The notes beneath the pieces are model-generated. The model made no database searches. It saw only the letters and a list, made by a program, of their open reading frames with translations, and was not told where the DNA came from. A DNA stretch of 64,000 nt from Diploptera punctata. Taxonomy: Eukaryota > Arthropoda > Insecta > Blattodea > Blaberidae. The translations under genes and the position numbers were made by a program. Shown one piece after another: positions 41,638 through 53,310 of this stretch. The stretch lies in NCBI GenBank assembly GCA_030220185.1, contig JASPKZ010003434.1:558001-622000 (forward strand), in the 5' to 3' direction. The stretch's first letter is position 1. Each line of letters begins with the position of its first letter.

Positions 41638-42835
41638 GTACTGGCCTCACATCCACATCTGTTAATAGAAGAGGTGGACGATCATCCAGCCAGTACATGG
41701 GTGACATGTGGTCAGCATATCGGGTCCCCAGCTGTTATAGTAGATTTCCTCAACCTGCAGTCCCTACTTATTTAGAATAGATTAGATTTATTTAGCCTGG
41801 TGGAGTTAAGGCCATGTGGCCTTCTCTTCCACTCACCAGGACAAACATAAGTTAAATATAAATACAAACATTTACAATAGGCCCCTAATAGTCATACTAA
41901 ACAATTAATTATCTGTCATATTGAATAATAATGAAAATAATGTCCAACAACACAATAAAATTAAATGCAATTAAAATTAAATTAATGATAGAATAAATAA
42001 AGAAAGGAATAACAGCTCGAAAAGAAAGAGAAAAGAAAAAGAAAAAATACAAATAAAGTAATAAACTATAATGAATTAATCTATCGCTTATTATGCAAGG
42101 TATTAGGTAAATATATTAACAAATCTTTAAAACTATTTTTATCAAATAATGAAAAAACAAATTAGGCCTATTAATTAAAAAAGTATAAAAAGTAATATTA
42201 GTGAGTTGTTTCTGTTAATAATTTTATTTTCAATTCGTTTATGAAAAATGGCAAAGTTTGGCAGTCTCTGACATAGGGTGGAAGGGAATTCCATGTTCTA
42301 GCAAGAGAAATTGTAAAAGATTTTGAATAAAAGGTAGTGTGATGAGGAGGGATATAAAGGACATTGTGCTCAAGGGATCGGGTATCTAATTTATGTGTAT
42401 CAGAGAGTCTAGTGAAACGGTGTGATAAATACGTAATATGGTAATGATGTGTGTAATATTTTATAGAGAAGACATAGGGAATGGATGGTTCTACGATCTT
42501 GTAGACGAAGCCATAAAAATTGTTTCAGGGATGGTGTAACGTGATCAAATATCTGCGTATACCACAAATAAAACGTATGCAAGAATTATGAACACGTTGA
42601 AGTCTTTGGGTAAGAACAGTATTTAGATCAGTAAAAAGAGTATCACAATAATCAAAATGGGGCATATTGTAGCTATGCAAATACCTCACGATGCTGGGTG
42701 GGTACCAGTCCCATTCTGCAGAAATTCCATGAGAAAATTTCTTCACCCATGGGATTCGAACCAGCGCAAGTCCCGTAGCTCTGTACCAAGGCATTAGGCT
42801 TATGCATTAAACAACTCGCTTACGGCGCGGGAATT
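41638..42835 (-). repeat. SINE family 3 split by a LINE
   Basis: The 3' part is at 41638-41770 (CTGGCCTCACATCCACATCT ... CAGTCCCTACTTATT) and the head is at 42665-42835 (TGTAGCTATGCAAATACCTC ... ACTCGCTTACGGCGCGGGA). Joined, they match the uninterrupted 6955-7294 copy across CTACTTATTGTAGCTAT. Confidence 0.85.
41771..42664 (-). pseudogene. LINE family C 3' end inserted in a SINE
   Basis: Minus-strand codons read PHFDYCDTLFTDLNTVLTQR, LQRVHNSCIRFICGIRRY, then with frameshifts blocks for DRRTIHSLCLLYKIL, RFTRLSDTHKLDTRSLEH and RTWNSLPPYVRDCQTLPFF (42540-42240). They are followed by an A-rich 3' UTR ending at GGTGGAGTTAAGGCCATGTG (41800). This is the C-terminal domain of a CR1/Jockey-like reverse transcriptase; palm and endonuclease are missing. 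Confidence 0.75.
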
Positions 42836-42847
42836 CTTATCATAAGT

Positions 42848-42943
42848 AATGCCACGAGTTATTTCCAAATTATCGATAAATTCATGACTCACGAAGTGAG
42901 GAGTGAATTTATCTAGAGAATTTGGAAATCAAGAGTGGCATTT
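42848..42943. repeat. Hairpin, about 45-bp arms
   Basis: AATGCCACGAGTTATTTCCA / TGGAAATCAAGAGTGGCATT and GATAAATTCATGACTCAC / GTGAGGAGTGAATTTATC pair around ACGAA. No coding content. Confidence 0.6.
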
Positions 42944-43612
42944 TTTAGGACTATTTAACGAATAAAATTAAGCTGTTTACTCACAAATCATTATTTAACT
43001 ATAGTTATTTTAAAATATTTATATATTTAATGTAGGCCTAAACGGCAATATTTGAAAACAAATGAGAAACGATAGGTACGCTTCATCTACTTTTTTTGTT
43101 TATCACTGCAACCAGATCATACTATTTGTTGCCAAAGGAACGCAATATTGTAAGAATGCTCTCTAGTGAAGAAAAAATGAAACACATCAAACTGTATATT
43201 AATTCATTTCTGATGTCGTAGGCCCTATGATGTAAATATGATAATTATATTTTTCTGGATTATTACCTGGGAAAAAATACATTTAAGAAAGTGCAAACAG
43301 TGATTTCTTTTTTTGGTGATATAATAAATTGCTACAAATGTTTTTATATTAACTCCTGCAAGCGCAATGTGTTGACATCTATGCACTATATATATAATCT
43401 GGTAGCCGTATTTCTTACAGGCTCAGTCACTGCAAAATAATGGTCAGACCTGTTCAGAATATTAAAAAGCAGGAGCTTTCTTTAATATGGTAAATTTAAC
43501 ACTGATAAATATTTCGTGAAACTCGACTCTGATTGGTTGTAAAACAGAAATCATTGAAACGTGATTGGTCATTGACTCCCATTTGGGGCATGAGTTAAAT
43601 AGTCACATCAAA
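42944..43612. other. Unassigned AT-rich stretch
   Basis: One TAGGCCTA at 43033. No gene. Confidence 0.3.
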
Positions 43613-43876
43613 TTTCCCACAAAGATTGCTATTAGACCTAGGCCTATGTAGTTTTCTTCATTCGCATATCTGTCGTGTGTCTTTTGTCCAAACATTTTCT
43701 TATGCACTTTATTCTCAAATAGGTAGTAGGCCTAATCTTTTTTCTTTTCTTAAAGAAAATATTATTTATTTCGCATCATATAACTTGTAGAATCACGATT
43801 TTATAGCCTATAATTTTAATTTAATATTTTTTGGAGATATTCGGATGATAAGATTCTCTATAATGCAAAATAGAAT
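43613..43876 (-). repeat. Right arm of the inverted duplication
   Basis: Partner of 41260-41535. The two arms differ at a scar site: ATTAGGCCTACTACC here against AGTAGGCCCCTACTACC in the left arm. Confidence 0.8.
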
Positions 43877-44165
43877 AGAACTACGGGACTTGCGCTGGTA
43901 TCGAATCCCATGGGTGAAGAAATGTTCCCATGGAATTTCGACAGAATGGGACTGCATCATGAGGATTTGGGTAGCTACAATAAGCAGGCTACAGGTTGAG
44001 AAAATCAGCTATAATAAATGGGGACCCGATATACTGACTTCGTGTCACCCCTGTACTGACTGGATTATTGTCCACCTCTGTGATTAACAGATGCGGATGT
44101 GAGACCAACAGCCGGCTGGTAATTCAAGGGCCTTCTAGGCGTGTCACACTATGGAGTTTGATATG
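43877..44165 (+). repeat. SINE family 3, 5'-truncated
   Basis: Starts at ACTACGGGACTTGCGCTGGT and ends CTTCTAGGCGTGTCACACTATGG. Confidence 0.8.
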
Positions 44166-44189
44166 ATAATAATTAAGTATTTTTGACTT

Positions 44190-44350
44190 GGGCAGGACAT
44201 GTGGCACGAATGGGAATTAAAAGAGAGGTCTGGAAATTTCGTGCAAAAAAATCCAGAAGGAAAGCGATAAGTAGATAGACCAAGAATGAAGTGATAGAAT
44301 AGCATTAACCATGAATTATACAGGGAATGATTTGAAAATATTATCTCAGA
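44190..44350 (+). pseudogene. LINE family D C-terminal fragment
   Basis: GGCAGGACATGTGGCACGAA, CCAAGAATGAAGTGATAGAA and ATTATACAGGGAATGATTTG correspond to the GHVARM/RPRMRWE/tail region. Confidence 0.7.
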
Positions 44351-44359
44351 ATAGCATTT

Positions 44360-44480
44360 TTTTCAAATGCCCCAGGTTTGTCTATCGACATTCCTGGTTT
44401 CTCTCCTGGCATGGCGTATTTGTAACCCACTTCTGAGGTTGGGGCGCCTGGAAGGCGGGGTTACGTTGCCCCGATGATAT
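44360..44480 (+). repeat. Dispersed repeat R4 fragment
   Basis: See 31080-31200; shared CTTCTGA(A/G)GTTGG(A/G)GC and GGAAGGC. Confidence 0.4.
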
Positions 44481-44557
44481 GATGCGTGATGATGATGATA
44501 ATAGTGCGCCAGGAGAGTCCCTAATCCTAAGCTTAACCTAAGATGAATATGAATGAT

Positions 44558-44742
44558 GATGATTGCGATGGCCATATGATTTCGGGGACCGTTTGGGCCT
44601 TAAAGTTTTCCTGACATTTGTCTTACAATGAGGAAAAACCCCGATAAAAAACCTCACCCAGAAAAACTGTCCCGACCGGGGATCGAACCCGGGCCCCCTG
44701 CGTGACAAAGCAGCACGCTACCTCAAGACCACAGCGGTGGAC
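44558..44742 (-). repeat. SINE family 2, 5' part
   Basis: On the minus strand GTCCACCGCTGTGGTCTTGA, CCGGGTTCGATCCCCGGTCG and GTCAGGAAAACTTTAAGGCC. It stops at the ATC-rich middle. Confidence 0.85.
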
Positions 44743-44761
44743 ACTTAGCCCTATAATGTTC

Positions 44762-44945
44762 TCATATAACTAACTCACTGGCACTATCGAACCCGTAGGT
44801 TCATGGCCGCGCGGACATCCCTATCATGACCCAATTTTTTCCAATCATTCCCTGTATAATCTACTCCCTTCAACTCATAGTTAATGTTATTCTCTCACCT
44901 CATTCTTGGTTTACCAACTGGGTATTTTCCCTCTGGTTTTCAGGA
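44762..44945 (-). pseudogene. LINE family D 3' end (uninterrupted reference for the NUMT site)
   Basis: CACTGGCACTATCGAACCCG, TATAATCTACTCCCTTCAAC, TCATAGTTAATGTTATTCTC and CCTCATTCTTGGTTTACCAA run without a break, whereas at 15895-16100 the COX3 fragment separates CTTCCCTCAA from AGTTAATGTTATTC. Confidence 0.8.
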
Positions 44946-45025
44946 TCCAAGACCAGGTATCGAGCTCGGGACACCTTTCCTCTTAGCGATGAATGCTCCC
45001 AATGAGACCAGACGCCAGTGAACAC
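44946..45025 (-). repeat. tRNA-like fragment
   Basis: On the minus strand TGGTCTCATTGGGAGCATTC (A-box-like) and GAGCTCGATACCTGGTCTT (B-box-like). Possible head of another SINE family. Confidence 0.4.
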
Positions 45026-45267
45026 CGAAACGCAGCATATAGGCCTATGCTGATATGAACTTTTTTAAAATTAGGATAAACAAAGAATAAAAAAATAAAC
45101 ATAGACTATAGGCTTTTGTAGAATTTTGGTGTGTAAAAAAGTGGGCTTAATAACTTACTGTAGGCCTAAACCTTAGCCTATATGATATTTGTAAATTAAG
45201 TAGGCCTCCTCCGATGGTATAGGCCTACCTTATTTTCTGTAGTGGTGGTGAAATGATCATAAGAGTT

Positions 45268-45563
45268 GTGTCGGTGATAGCGTAGCTTCTGACAGGGTCT
45301 CCAGTGCCGGAGAGGTCAATGGTGATAAGGCCGGTATTCAGGAACCAAGCTTACGCAAAGAGCGATTCTTTCCCCCTCTCTATGACGTTGAGAGTATTCA
45401 TAAAACCTGCTGTGCCGGTGATAGCGTAGCTTCTGACAGGGTCTCCAATGCCGGAGAGGTCAATGGTGATGATACAAACTAAGGCCGGTATTCAGGAACC
45501 AAGCTTTACGCAAAGAGCGACTCTTTCCCCCTTTGCATAAAGCTTGATTCCTGAATACCGCCC
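45268..45563 (+). repeat. Tandem duplication (about 144-bp unit) ending in a hairpin
   Basis: GGTGATAGCGTAGCTTCTGA, CAGGGTCTCCA and CCGGAGAGGTCAATGGTGAT occur at 45271 and 45415. GGCCGGTATTCAGGAACCAA follows in both. The second unit closes with an inverse copy, CTTGATTCCTGAATACCGCC (45543-45562), making an 80-bp palindrome. Confidence 0.75.
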
Positions 45564-45834
45564 TAAAAGGGTTACACTGGTCCTCCAGGTTGGGGGTTGG
45601 ACGTAGGACTGACATTCATAGGCCTACATCTGTTAAAAAAAAAAAGAAATAATATAAAAACCTACATTTTCCAGAAACCCACACTGCAGCCTCAGAATAA
45701 GGATGGATCCCGTATAGTAGACATATGATCTAGTAATAGGGGTAGCAATTGAAAGACAATAAAAGCAAATGATGTTGTAGGTCTACATTGCAAGTTTTGA
45801 ATTGAAGAATTGGTAATTATATAGAAGTCAGAGG
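45564..45834. other. Unassigned
   Basis: No gene recognised. Confidence 0.3.
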
Positions 45835-46680
45835 ATGATTTACAAAGAGCCATTTAAGGCCAACACGTTGAATGAATTAGGACTCTATTATAATCTCAAA
45901 GTCTCAACTTCAAAAACTAAAATTATGGCTTTTCAGGGCAAAGTGCCAGTCAGAACAAAAATAGTGATCAATAATAAAATAATAGAACATATAGCACACT
46001 TTAACTATCTTAGTTCAGATATAACATAGGCCTATAGGCCTAGGCCTAGCTATGATTGGGATATAGGCTACATAATAAATTAAACCGATAGGCTATCAAA
46101 TTATGTGTGGCACCATAAGAAGAACCCTTCGAAAAACTCGAAGAGAAACTCAGCTCAGGTTTTATAAAAATTATGGCTGTTCCTGTTATTTTATATGGAT
46201 CTGAATCTTGGGTATTTACAAAAAAATATATAGCTATATCTCACACATTCAAGCTACTGAAATGAAATTTTTATGATCCGTAAAAGGATGTACACGCATG
46301 GATAGATTACACAATGAATCAATAAGAAATGAACTGGAGATATTTTCAATAGTTGATAAACTAGAAGAGCACAAATACAAATACAAATGGAAAGAACATT
46401 TAGACAGAATGGACAATACAAGATTACCCAAAAAGATCAACACCTACAAACCACACGGAAAAAGATCTTTGGGACGGCCAAGGAAACAATGGACTTGAGA
46501 CCGGAACAGGTCGCATTGACCTAATCCTGGAAAGGAAGAAGAAGAAGAAGAAGAATTGGAAAACAAAAGCTAATCATAGAGGACTAAGGAGGATTATTGT
46601 GAGGGAAGGAGAAGTTCACTTTGGACCGTAGAGCTATGAAGAAGAAGAAGAAGTAGAAGAAGAAGAAGAAGAAGAAATTA
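45835..46680 (+). pseudogene. LINE family B ORF2 3' half with two GAA tails
   Basis: LGLYYNLKVSTSKTKIMAFQ, GKVPVRTKIVINNKIIEHI and FNYLSSDIT (45860-46026, start of the thumb region). Then, broken by a burst of GGCCTA insertions at 46028-46047, AVPVILYGSESWVFTKKY (46175-46230) and in another frame RLHNESIRNELEIFSIVDKL, RMDNTRLPKKINTYKPHGKR and SLGRPRKQWT (46298-46495). GAA tracts lie at 46533-46552 and 46636-46675, the second after a sequence like NHRGLRRIIVREGEVHFGP, a second LINE 3' end. Confidence 0.78.
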
Positions 46681-47842
46681 AGATAGTCTACAATTATTGA
46701 ATATTCTCAGCGCTTGGATGCATATTTCATTTAGACTATCTCCTTTTGAGAGCCTAATAATGACCATATGAACACAAATACTTGTCAATTGTTTTACTGA
46801 CAAACATTTTGAGAAAATTGAGTAGTGGTTCTAACAATAGAATTTGAACACTGTTCTTCATAATGAGAAAACAGCCCTGAAAAAGGTATTACACTGCCTG
46901 GTTCCAAATTTCCAAGCAAAAAAGAATTAAATGGTGAAAATTCAGAATAAAGATACGCTAGATTTCTGAGTAAAGAGAGGATTGTGGTGACAAACTTGGG
47001 GGAGAGAGGACCCCATGAAGAAGTAATTAAGGTAAAAGAGAAAGATAGAGGAAGGTAGGGAGAGAGAGGGAAAGAGTATGTTTTGGAAACAGCAAGCCAA
47101 CACGAAGGGTCTGATATCGTAATAACAAGCAGACATAGAGATTATTTGCATAATGTTCCAATTTAACAAGCTAGGATCTGACATACCCAATAGCTCCTCC
47201 CATTGCCCTTTGTGAAGCTCCACCCCTCTCTCAGAGAGGGTTGAAGAACAGAGATGAAGAATGAGGGAAGGGAAGGGAGGCAGCAGCTGACAAACTATTT
47301 TACCGCATTTTCGTTCCGTCTAGCAAATTGTTTCCCATCCAGAGTTCAGAATGAGGTGTTCCAAACAAGTTGATTACGGCTTGGCTGGGTCGCAGTTTCA
47401 ATTACAGGATAGATAGACCTCCTCTTCCCTCTTTCCTCGTCAGATTGAATCTCCCTGCAGGTCGAGATTGAGTTTAGGAACCTCCAAGAGAAGTTTTATA
47501 GAGTATGGTACCATGTACAGTCGTTTCTGCACCGAATGGATACTCTGTGAAAGAAATATTCTTAAGCATTACTTTTTACATTACAGAATAATCTGGAGGG
47601 CCTACATGCTGATATAAAATACGCGTACTTATAGGCCTCCTTATAAGAAAATGTATAAATTAAAGAAAAAAATTAGGCCCAGGTATAAAAAAATACGAAA
47701 GTACCAAGGTTTCGTAATATTTTATTTTTTATTCTTTCCAAGAAATTGTTTAATAAAATAATTTCAAACGTAAAACTAAAATATCTAATGTAGATACCGA
47801 ATTAAATAATAATAATAGTAAGTCCTAATAATAATATTACTA
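46681..47842. other. Unassigned, with a polypurine patch
   Basis: 46980-47090 is strongly purine-rich on the plus strand (GAGAGAGGGAAAGAG). No gene or known repeat. GC content rises at 47330-47500. Confidence 0.3.

Positions 47843-47883
<41 letters not shown>
47843..47883 (+). repeat. (ATT)n microsatellite
   Basis: About 40 bp, with imperfect ATA/TAATAA repeats after it. Confidence 0.95.
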
Positions 47884-47937
47884 CATATAATATAATATAA
47901 TAATAGTAATAATAATAGATATTATTAATCTTGTTAA

Positions 47938-48235
47938 TGTTCTGCGCTGTAGCCAAGAGGTTTAATATATCATACCTTGGTGCAGAATTACAGAATTTAT
48001 GCTGGTACGAATTCCTATGGGGGGGGGAAATAAATTTTCTCATGCAATTTAGTCCTGTATGGGACCGGTAGGTCCATCCATCCAGCTTCGTGAGCTACAA
48101 TAATTAGAAGCTCCACTTTGAGAAAACTAGATATAACGGCTAGGGTCCCGACATGCTGACTACATATCACCCACATATTAGCTGGATGATCATCCACTTA
48201 TGATTAACATGTGTGGATGTGAGACCTAGAGTCAT
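47938..48235 (+). repeat. SINE family 3, diverged full copy
   Basis: Head TTCTGCGCTGTAGCCAAGAG, then TACCTTGGTGCAGA, GGGACCGGTAGG and GTGTGGATGTGAGACC. The final AGGCCTGT block is missing. Confidence 0.8.
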
Positions 48236-48554
48236 ATGATCAACAACACTTTGCAATATAAATTACTTAGCCTATAAGGGACCTAAACATTGGTAATTAT
48301 TAAAATTAACCTCAACTTAAAAATTAATATAGGCCTAAACATAACAAAATTAAAGGAAAGTTTTAAATTAAAAAAGAAAAACAAACTAGGCCTATAAATT
48401 TAGATTTATTTTAAATGTTTGTAACGTCCAGCAAAACCTACCTGATTCCCTATGATAGGAAATATCAGTTACCATAGTAAGCATAGGCTAGCACTATAAG
48501 TCTCATGTGGAATCATGATATGTTTTCACACTAAACAAGACGAATATAATAGTG

Positions 48555-48705
48555 TATGGATGATGGTCAGATTGTGTTCTGGGACTATTTTAAAATTTAA
48601 ATTTTTCCCACATTTGTCTTACAGATGAGGAAAAAAAAAAAAAAGACGAAAAACTTCACACAGGAAATTTATCCCAAACGTGAACTGAATCCGGGACCAT
48701 GATGA
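48555..48705 (-). repeat. SINE family 2, degraded 5' part
   Basis: CACATTTGTCTTACAGATGA and CCCAAACGTGAACTGAATCC, GGGACC resemble the reversed family 2 head and middle. Confidence 0.55.
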
Positions 48706-49185
48706 TGAAATATTCTTATTTCTTTGGAGATTACAAGATTGTATGGAAACCAGAAATTCAGTAGCCTATTATTTAGGCTACTGTATGATAATATAATTTT
48801 TATTTAATTATAATGATAGGCTCCTTATAGGCCTATTTCGTAAATCTTCCATTAATCGAATTCAAATTATGATTGCTGACCTCCTCATTAACATATTGTT
48901 TACGTGTCATCTTTAGCTAGGCCTATAGTCTATAACCAACCTATTTTAAATACCAATAGAGCGTTAATTACATTTTGCCTACAGTAATGTTTGTATTATT
49001 CTATATATAGGCATAGGCTTTCATAAATCCTGTTCTATTTGGCTCAATAAAAATTTTCGTTCATCGTAATGTTAATGCAGGCCATTTTTATAATCAAAGG
49101 AAAGTAACTTATGTCTAGACTAAAGTGAAAACATGTCACTCTTGCCAAATATGGAATAATAATCATTTCAATAAAATAGTTACCG
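48706..49185. other. Unassigned, scar-rich
   Basis: Contains several TAGGCCTA octamers (for example 48829, 48919). No gene. Confidence 0.3.
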
Positions 49186-49187
49186 AG

Positions 49188-49345
49188 CGAGTTGGCTCTA
49201 GCGTTTGAGATTCACTAATGATATGGGAGAACCAGGTTCAATACCCGGTACCGATCAACTTGAATCAGGTTTGCTCCTATTTTGCTCAATCGTCAAGCAA
49301 ATACTGACTTGAAATTTACCAGATCTCATTTAATCATAATCATCA
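49188..49345 (+). repeat. SINE family 5 (tRNA-derived)
   Basis: CCGAGCGAGTTGGCTCTAGC (A-box) and CAGGTTCAATACCCGGTACC (B-box) within 70 bp, then a non-tRNA body to CATTTAATCATAATCATC. Confidence 0.7.
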
Positions 49346-50388
49346 TTTCATAGCAGGCCTATGATTAAATTTAAATCAATTATTTTCTATACAAAACATA
49401 GGACTCTCAATAAAAACACACAAGACTATTGGATAGAAGTAAAGTTCAAAGACGTGATATGACTTTACATGCTAAGCATCGATAAATACGAATAAAATAA
49501 CAAAAAATAAATACACCAATAATTAATAAGTGAAAACGTATAAAATTTTACTTCACTGTCTGCTCACTTTTAATATTATCCATTATTTTAATCATACATT
49601 CCCTTGAAGTGTCTTTTATTAATCAAACCTTTTTGTAGTTGCTCATTTCCTATTAGTACATAATGTACAAATTCCCAACTTTATTAGGCCTATATGAAAA
49701 TAACTATAGGCTATTAGTCTGGTTAAGAAACTTCCCACTAAGGAAGCACCCATGTCCTGAGCTGGACCAACGGGAATCAATCAATCAAAATCAACTATAT
49801 TTTTCTAGACAACCCCTGTGGTTCCCATTGCAGAGCTTGCTTTGACACATTGTCCAGTTCTCATCTGAGAATGGCCCAATACATTTCCATTTACAATAAA
49901 TATTTAATCTCCTTCTAGTTTTCATTTTATGCTGTTTTCTACTATAGGTCCTAATTATTTTATACCTGTTTGGAATAAATCTCCTTTCCATGTTTTACAA
50001 CCATATAAGCAATGCACTTTTGACATTACTCTTAAATAGTGTCAATTTTGTTTTAACTCAGGTTTGTTAGTTGGCTATACCCAGAACCACCCACTTAATC
50101 TTGTCAATATAGGCCTACTTCTTATAGGCCTATGCGGTTTTAATAGCTAAAAAAAAATACTATCCCATCAGTTTAAACTCAGATCTGTAGATCAACAGGT
50201 TCACTCTGTTTAAATTTTAGCCAAATGTTAATTTTTAGCCAGTGTCAAATATATTTTATTCATTGCAGAAGATTAATAATGAAAAGAAAATTTTGAAAAG
50301 TTACTATTTTTATCACTCCTCCCTGCAGTGAGTCATTTTATAAGGCTTAAGTCTTGAAGAGTGCGGTGCTCATAACATGTGACATGGT
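49346..50388. other. Mostly unassigned; small SINE family 1 tail
   Basis: 49718-49765 (GGTTAAGAAACTTCCCACTA, GGAAGCACCCATGTCC) matches the extreme 3' end of SINE family 1. The rest shows no gene. Confidence 0.4.
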
Positions 50389-50389
50389 G

Positions 50390-50590
50390 TAGGCCTATAG
50401 AAAAGTGGCGTGAAAAATTCTTAAAGGAAGATAGAAAGTGCCTAGTAGGTAAATCAAGTAGGCCTATGGTGTTGGAAAATAATATTAACCATGATTTGAG
50501 GCAGTAAATTATACAGGGAATGATTAGAAAATATTAGTTTATGGAGAGCTTATAGGCCTAGTATAGGCCTAAACGCAAAGATGAACCTCG
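50390..50590 (+). pseudogene. LINE family D 3' fragment
   Basis: AATAATATTAACCATGATTT, ATTATACAGGGAATGATTAG and TGGAGAGCTTATAGG match the 58200-58300 region. It carries several TAGGCCTA insertions (about 50392, 50459, 50551). Confidence 0.65.
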
Positions 50591-52605
50591 ATTCTCAAAT
50601 GCTACCACTTGAGCCAACTCACCACTGAATTAGTTAGTAGTTAGGCCTCCGTATCACCGTATACTGGCATCGTATGATAGGCCTACTATTTACAGAAAGA
50701 ACTCCTTATCCACGCTTCCTTCGCGTTTTCATTATTCGCTGATTAAAAAATTGCGACACAGTTCCTGTATTAGCAGCTGAAAAGTCTTCATTCGCTGATC
50801 CAGTCGGTATATTTGAAGGATTAGCATCTTTTATAAACACATCGGCAACTGTTTTTTACTGCAGGCATGTGAAAAGGGGGCTTTTTACAAAGAGCGATTC
50901 AAACCAAGTGGACAAATAAATATCAAAGTAAAACTAACCTTATTGTCACTATGCCTAAAATTCGTTGTTAAAAGTCGCCGCCGCCGTATTTCACGCGACG
51001 CTATGTCCGTTGACAAATGCCGCCCTTGCCACGATCGGTGTTTCATTGTTTGAACTTCTCATTCGTTGCATTAATTTTGATTGAATAACACGAGTCTCTT
51101 CTGCTTTGTTCCCAATTTATAATATCGAGTAAAAGGAAAGAAAAAGTAGTTCCGAAGCGGAAAAAGTAGTGTTGCCACTTAAAGTAAAAATATAAGTGCT
51201 TCGCCGTTTACGCGTTGGTGAGTCGTTTGCATCTATAGGCTATTACGCTGCTTCAATGCTAATGAATGAACTGTACGATTCATCAAGAAATCCGAAGACA
51301 AAATAAGGAATTCTATCGCTGTATTCACAGCTAAATATTAATCTGAATATATATAACTTATAGGCTACCTTTAAAAAGCGGCAAAACAGGAAAAAATTAC
51401 CAAGTCATTTAAGCCCTTGCCTTACCTGCCAATAATAATTAGGCCTAATATAAAATCGCTCATTAAATCGATTTTATTTTTATGATTTTTATTTTATTTT
51501 GTTACCTTGCGATGTATCCCCTACATACCCATACAAATTACCATTTCATATTCTCATATTCACGGTGTCTGAATTAGCGACATAGAACTAGACGGAACGT
51601 ATCCCCCGGGAATATGGAGCTTTTACTGTATAAAACAAATATCATAACTTACTAAGTAGGCCTATTTAAAAGAAGTGCGAGTTGTAGAAAAGATAGAAAA
51701 GGAAGGCGGAATTAATAAAGATGACGCATGTGTCTAATAAACAAAGTAAACATGGTACATATTGAATTTCACAGCAAAGAAAACTCGGACAGGCGAATGT
51801 AAACACCATTACACATAACCGTATCAATGTCATTTAGTCTACCACCGCTACTTACGACATCAAAAGACTATTTCTGGCATCTGACATTTATGCGAATTAA
51901 AAGTTACAACCGTATAAATTCTACTGCTCTTTCCTTCGGCTTAAGAATACAATCATAGAATGCGGTATTTTTTATTTTATCCCGTACATCGGTTAGACCT
52001 ATGCATTTTTTGTAAATTTCGTGATCCTGTTAGACTATCTTCTTTTTTAATTTCTCTCTTGCATTATTATTGTTAAATATGCTTATTTTGGGGCCTATAT
52101 TTTAATTGTGCTCAACCTAAAAACAACCAAAATTATTGAAAATAAGTTACAACTGTACCCGAACACGTCCCTAAGAAAAATTCTAAAAATTAAAAATAGG
52201 CCTACCAGAAACAATTGCAAATAATTCATAAAAACTCACTGATGAAAAGAAAATTAAACTTCAAAAAAAGAAACTCTCATTATAATTAAGCAATGAAGCA
52301 GTTTAAATGCTGCCTAAATTGTAGGTATGCCTATAATCCTCAAGAGAATAAAATAAATAAAAACTTTTATGTATTTGGAGAAGGAGTTTGCTGAAAAAAT
52401 CGCAAAGGCAGTGGGAAAAAAATGAGTGAAATAGACTCATAATAGGACCCAATCGAAGCACTGTGTATGTAGGCCTATCTGTCATCACAGCAATTTATTT
52501 GTTAATTTATTTCATTGTGTTGTTTACAGAAATGGACTAATGTTAGATTAATAAAACGATTAATCTAAGATATGAAGAACATTTAGGCTACTTGCAGGTC
52601 CAAGT
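50591..52605. other. Unassigned, 2 kb
   Basis: The longest stretch without a recognised repeat. 50970-51060 is GC-rich and CpG-containing (AAGTCGCCGCCGCCGTATTT, CACGCGACG). No ORF with known relatives, no splice-like layout I would defend. Confidence 0.3.
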
Positions 52606-52609
52606 GAGA

Positions 52610-53265
52610 AACAATCGATTGAGTAGCCTAAGGGTGATTTTCCGTTTCGATCACATGAGTTCTCAGATTCAAATTCCTCCTGAGCCAATTTCTATATGTT
52701 AAAACTTGCCCACTTTATTGTATGAAACAAAGTACATAAGTTCCACTTTTGGCGTTAACTTGAAACTTGGTTTATGAAGAGCAGGCTAGTCGAAACAAGA
52801 ATACCAGACCCAAACCTGTTTATTTATTTCGCTAATGGCAAACACACTGATGAAAATACCATTCGTTTATCAGTCTTCTAGCTTCCCAATATCCTATGGT
52901 TTCTGTTGATTGCTGTAGTTCACCTTCAATCCTGCCCTGGGCTACTACAATCTACTGAGACAAAACGATATTGGGAAATTAGAAGACTAATGAGGTATGG
53001 CATTTTTATCAATGTGCTTGCCATTTGCGAAATAAATAAATAAACACGATAGGCCCTATCGTAGCCTACTTTCTTAAGAATATTTTTCATAAATAAGTTT
53101 CAAGTTGCCGCCAAAGTGAAATTTTTATAGGCCTAGGTCTATTTTATTTCACGTAATGAAGTGGGTAAGGTTTAAATGATTTTTAAAAAATGGGCCCAGT
53201 CAGGATTTGAACCCGAGACCTGCAATCGAAACGGGAATGCTACCCATAGGCTACTGAATTGATGC
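52610..53265. repeat. Head-to-head SINE pair forming a large palindrome
   Basis: Arms 52610-52905 and 52968-53265 are inverse. Outer ends are tRNA-like (left GAGTAGCCTAAGGGTGATTT..., right, reversed, CAGTAGCCTATGGGTAGCAT with GGGTTCAAATCCTG B-box). Inner parts share CGCTAATGGCAAACACACTG / CAATGTGCTTGCCATTTGCG and TTTCAAGTTGCCGCCAAAG / TTTGGCGTTAACTTGAAA. Confidence 0.75.
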
Positions 53266-53310
53266 TTTCTCTCATAGCTCTAGAAGTTTTAAAAACACTA
53301 TGTAACTTAC

